A stretch of 6,537 nt of DNA from Thermoprotei archaeon ex4572_64 (GTDB lineage: Archaea; Thermoproteota; Thermoprotei; Thermoproteales; Thermocladiaceae), in contig NJDF01000066.1 in NCBI GenBank assembly GCA_002254895.1, positions 1 through 6,537 of the forward strand. The letters run 5' to 3'. Positions 5,104 to 6,537 of this stretch are shown here, one piece after another (position 1 is the stretch's first letter; each line of letters opens with the position of its first letter). A program made the position numbers and the translations under genes. Under the pieces are notes generated by a model. The model saw only the letters and a list, made by a program, of their open reading frames with translations, did no database searches and was not told the DNA's origin.

Positions 5104-6156
5104 ATGAGAATGCATGAACTTTTGGAGAAGTTACTGGAACTCTCAATGAGATTGAAAGAATTGCTAGAAAGTTCAGACAAAATTCTCATTCTCACACATA
5201 GACACGCAGATACTGACGCTATCGCTTCAATAAACTATCTCGCAAAATATTTAAGAAAGATTCTTAACAAGAAGGTCACAATATACATACCTGAAAGAAT
5301 TTCTAAAAATACGAGAACTCTTTTAGATAAGTTGAACTATAAGATTGACTACACGTGTAGCTTAAGTGATGTCATTAGTGATAATTATGATCTAGCAGTT
5401 ATTCTTGATACTAGTTCAGCAAGTCAGTTAAATACTAAACTACATAACTTTAAAGTTAAGAATTTCGTAATCATAGATCACCACTACACTCACGATGAGG
5501 AGTTTCTGAAAATCAATACTAAGATTGTAGATAAAGATGCTTCAAGTACTTCAGAACTAATTTATTTGATTTTAAAAAATATGGACTACGTAAGCTATGA
5601 AGATATTGATAACATCTTACTTATTGCAGGAATCCTAACTGATAGTGGAAGATTAAGTAGAGCTAGAGTTGAAACTTTTCAAGTACTTGCAGAACTACTA
5701 AGTAGATGTGGTTTAAATTATGAAGAGATATGTAGATTAGTATTCTCTAGAGAAATAGATTGGTCTGAAAGAATAGCTAGAATTAAAGGAATTTTAAGAA
5801 TGAGAGTCTTTAAAACAAATCATGAAGTGCTATGTGTAAGTCATGTAAGTGCTTATGAGAGTAGTTTAGCAAAGGTTATGCATGATTGTGGATGTGATCT
5901 AGTATTCATACTTTCTGAACATGATGATGAATTTAGAATAGTTGGTAGAGCTAGAAATAGTAAATACATAATTCCTGAAATACTTCAAAAATTTGTACAG
6001 ATCTATGAAGGTGTAGGTGGTGGTCATCTAAGTGCTGGAGTAGTTATTATTAAGAAGAGTAATGTTGAAAAATTAAGTCTTGAAGAGTTAATTGATAATT
6101 TCATAAAATTCTTGACAAGATATTTCAAAAATGTTAAAGAGATAGATGAAGATTAA
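5104..6156 (+). CDS. DHH/DHHA1 family phosphoesterase (RecJ/NrnA-like)
   Basis: This 350-residue protein belongs to the DHH superfamily, metal-dependent enzymes that hydrolyse phosphodiester bonds in short nucleic acids, cyclic dinucleotides, pAp or polyphosphate. All catalytic motifs are present: I, THRHADTDA (His34, Asp36, Asp38); II, ILDTSS (Asp102); III, IDHHYTH (Asp125, His126, His127); IV, AGILTDSG (Asp180). The C-terminal DHHA1 domain shows IVGRARNS (279-286) and the substrate-binding glycine loop GVGGGHLSAG (303-312). The enzyme should be active, with manganese the usual metal of the family. The exact substrate is not readable; a nanoRNase or oligoribonuclease role is a reasonable guess. 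It starts 12 bases after the prefoldin gene, probably in one operon. An alternative ATG at 5110 would remove two residues. Its stop overlaps that of the converging gene on the other strand. Confidence 0.9.
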   Translation: MRMHELLEKLLELSMRLKELLESSDKILILTHRHADTDAIASINYLAKYLRKILNKKVTIYIPERISKNTRTLLDKLNYKIDYTCSLSDVISDNYDLAVILDTSSASQLNTKLHNFKVKNFVIIDHHYTHDEEFLKINTKIVDKDASSTSELIYLILKNMDYVSYEDIDNILLIAGILTDSGRLSRARVETFQVLAELLSRCGLNYEEICRLVFSREIDWSERIARIKGILRMRVFKTNHEVLCVSHVSAYESSLAKVMHDCGCDLVFILSEHDDEFRIVGRARNSKYIIPEILQKFVQIYEGVGGGHLSAGVVIIKKSNVEKLSLEELIDNFIKFLTRYFKNVKEIDED

Positions 6157-6537
6157 GATCTGACTCTTAATCTTCTTCTCATAATCACGATTAATAACAC
6201 TGCAAGAAATACTATAATTATTGAAATTATTACTGGAACATTTGCAATTAATACGTCGATGAAGGTTCTCTCGATAGGTATGTTGAAGCGTACAGTCTCT
6301 GTAAATGGTGTGTAAGTACCTTCCTGATACCACGTTATGGTGAGTATGAACGTGTAGTTTCCTGAAGGTATGTCAGAATCTATCTCAAGTAGGTATGAAA
6401 GTTTTATTAAGTCATTATCTTCAATTTCACCTACATAAGTTCTTCCAAGAGTCATTAATTCAATAACTCTTTCACTAGGTACGTAAAATCTTACAAGCTC
6501 TGAAGGAGGTTGAAGAGTTACTTGCACATTCTTAACC
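6153..6537 (-). CDS. C-terminal part of a membrane-anchored extracellular protein (S-layer-like / NEW3-type beta domain), 5' end beyond window
   Basis: The frame is open to the right edge, so only the last 127 residues are visible. The GTG at 6527 is probably internal, not the true start. The visible part shows a beta-sandwich domain of the sort found in archaeal secreted proteins (COG1361/NEW3-like): VTLQPPSEL, then GEIEDNDLIKLSYLLEIDSD and IPSGNYTFILTITWYQEG, where the phrase 'dipsGnYtf..l.itw' is characteristic. It contains one N-glycosylation sequon (NYT). A hydrophobic helix of about 24 residues (VLIANVPVIISIIIVFLAVL and onward) follows, ending in the basic tail MRRRLRVRS. The protein therefore sits outside the cell with a C-terminal membrane anchor and a short cytoplasmic tail. 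The function of the missing N-terminal part is unknown. It converges on the DHH gene with a 4-base overlap. Confidence 0.7.
   Translation of the reverse strand, partial: VKNVQVTLQPPSELVRFYVPSERVIELMTLGRTYVGEIEDNDLIKLSYLLEIDSDIPSGNYTFILTITWYQEGTYTPFTETVRFNIPIERTFIDVLIANVPVIISIIIVFLAVLLIVIMRRRLRVRS

Noticed and set aside
4884..5195. Minus-strand open frame of 103 codons across the prefoldin-DHH junction
   Set aside because: It is antisense to two well-identified genes and gives a Ser/Leu-rich product typical of shadow frames.
6088..6333. Minus-strand open frame of 81 codons
   Set aside because: It overlaps the surface protein in another frame on the same strand and the DHH gene end; the anchored C-terminus of the surface protein is far more convincing.

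Overview
The window looks like a piece of an AT-rich hyperthermophilic archaeal genome, most likely from the Thermoproteota (Crenarchaeota). The evidence is an archaeal-type uS10 ribosomal protein, a prefoldin beta subunit, a DHH phosphoesterase next to it, strong AGA/AGT/TTA codon preference, and A/T-rich TATA boxes about 26-34 bases before most start codons with no Shine-Dalgarno motif. Most transcripts here are therefore probably leaderless. No tRNA, rRNA or CRISPR array was found. The genus cannot be fixed from the sequence alone.

Layout from left to right. Bases 1-809 (minus) carry most of hemB (porphobilinogen synthase, tetrapyrrole synthesis), cut off by the left edge. Bases 846-1263 (minus) hold two pieces of a small unrecognised gene in different frames. 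They are separated by a GC-rich block (about 1024-1116) that reads open on the plus strand, can fold into a hairpin with a possible pseudoknot, and looks like the 3' end of a decayed IS605-type (TnpB) element. Bases 1264-1631 are non-coding and contain perfect inverted repeats. Bases 1632-3044 (plus) encode a 470-residue polytopic protein of the Wzx/MATE-like polysaccharide flippase type. Bases 3045-3687 are a 643-base non-coding gap with a second, less AT-rich block and three consecutive hairpins (3398-3473), a candidate structured RNA or element relic.

Bases 3688-4323 (plus) encode a membrane-anchored, type IV pilin-like protein. Bases 4365-6156 (plus) hold a housekeeping cluster: rpsJ, prefoldin beta and a DHH/DHHA1 phosphoesterase. 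The window ends with the C-terminal part of a minus-strand surface protein with a single C-terminal membrane anchor (6153-6537); its stop codon overlaps that of the DHH gene tail to tail.

Two functional themes appear. The flippase, the pilin-like protein and the anchored surface protein all concern the cell envelope, although they do not form an operon. rpsJ, the prefoldin subunit and the DHH enzyme concern protein synthesis, folding and nucleic-acid or nucleotide turnover. No complete new system was found. The least ordinary parts are the disrupted gene before hemB and the structured non-coding blocks.
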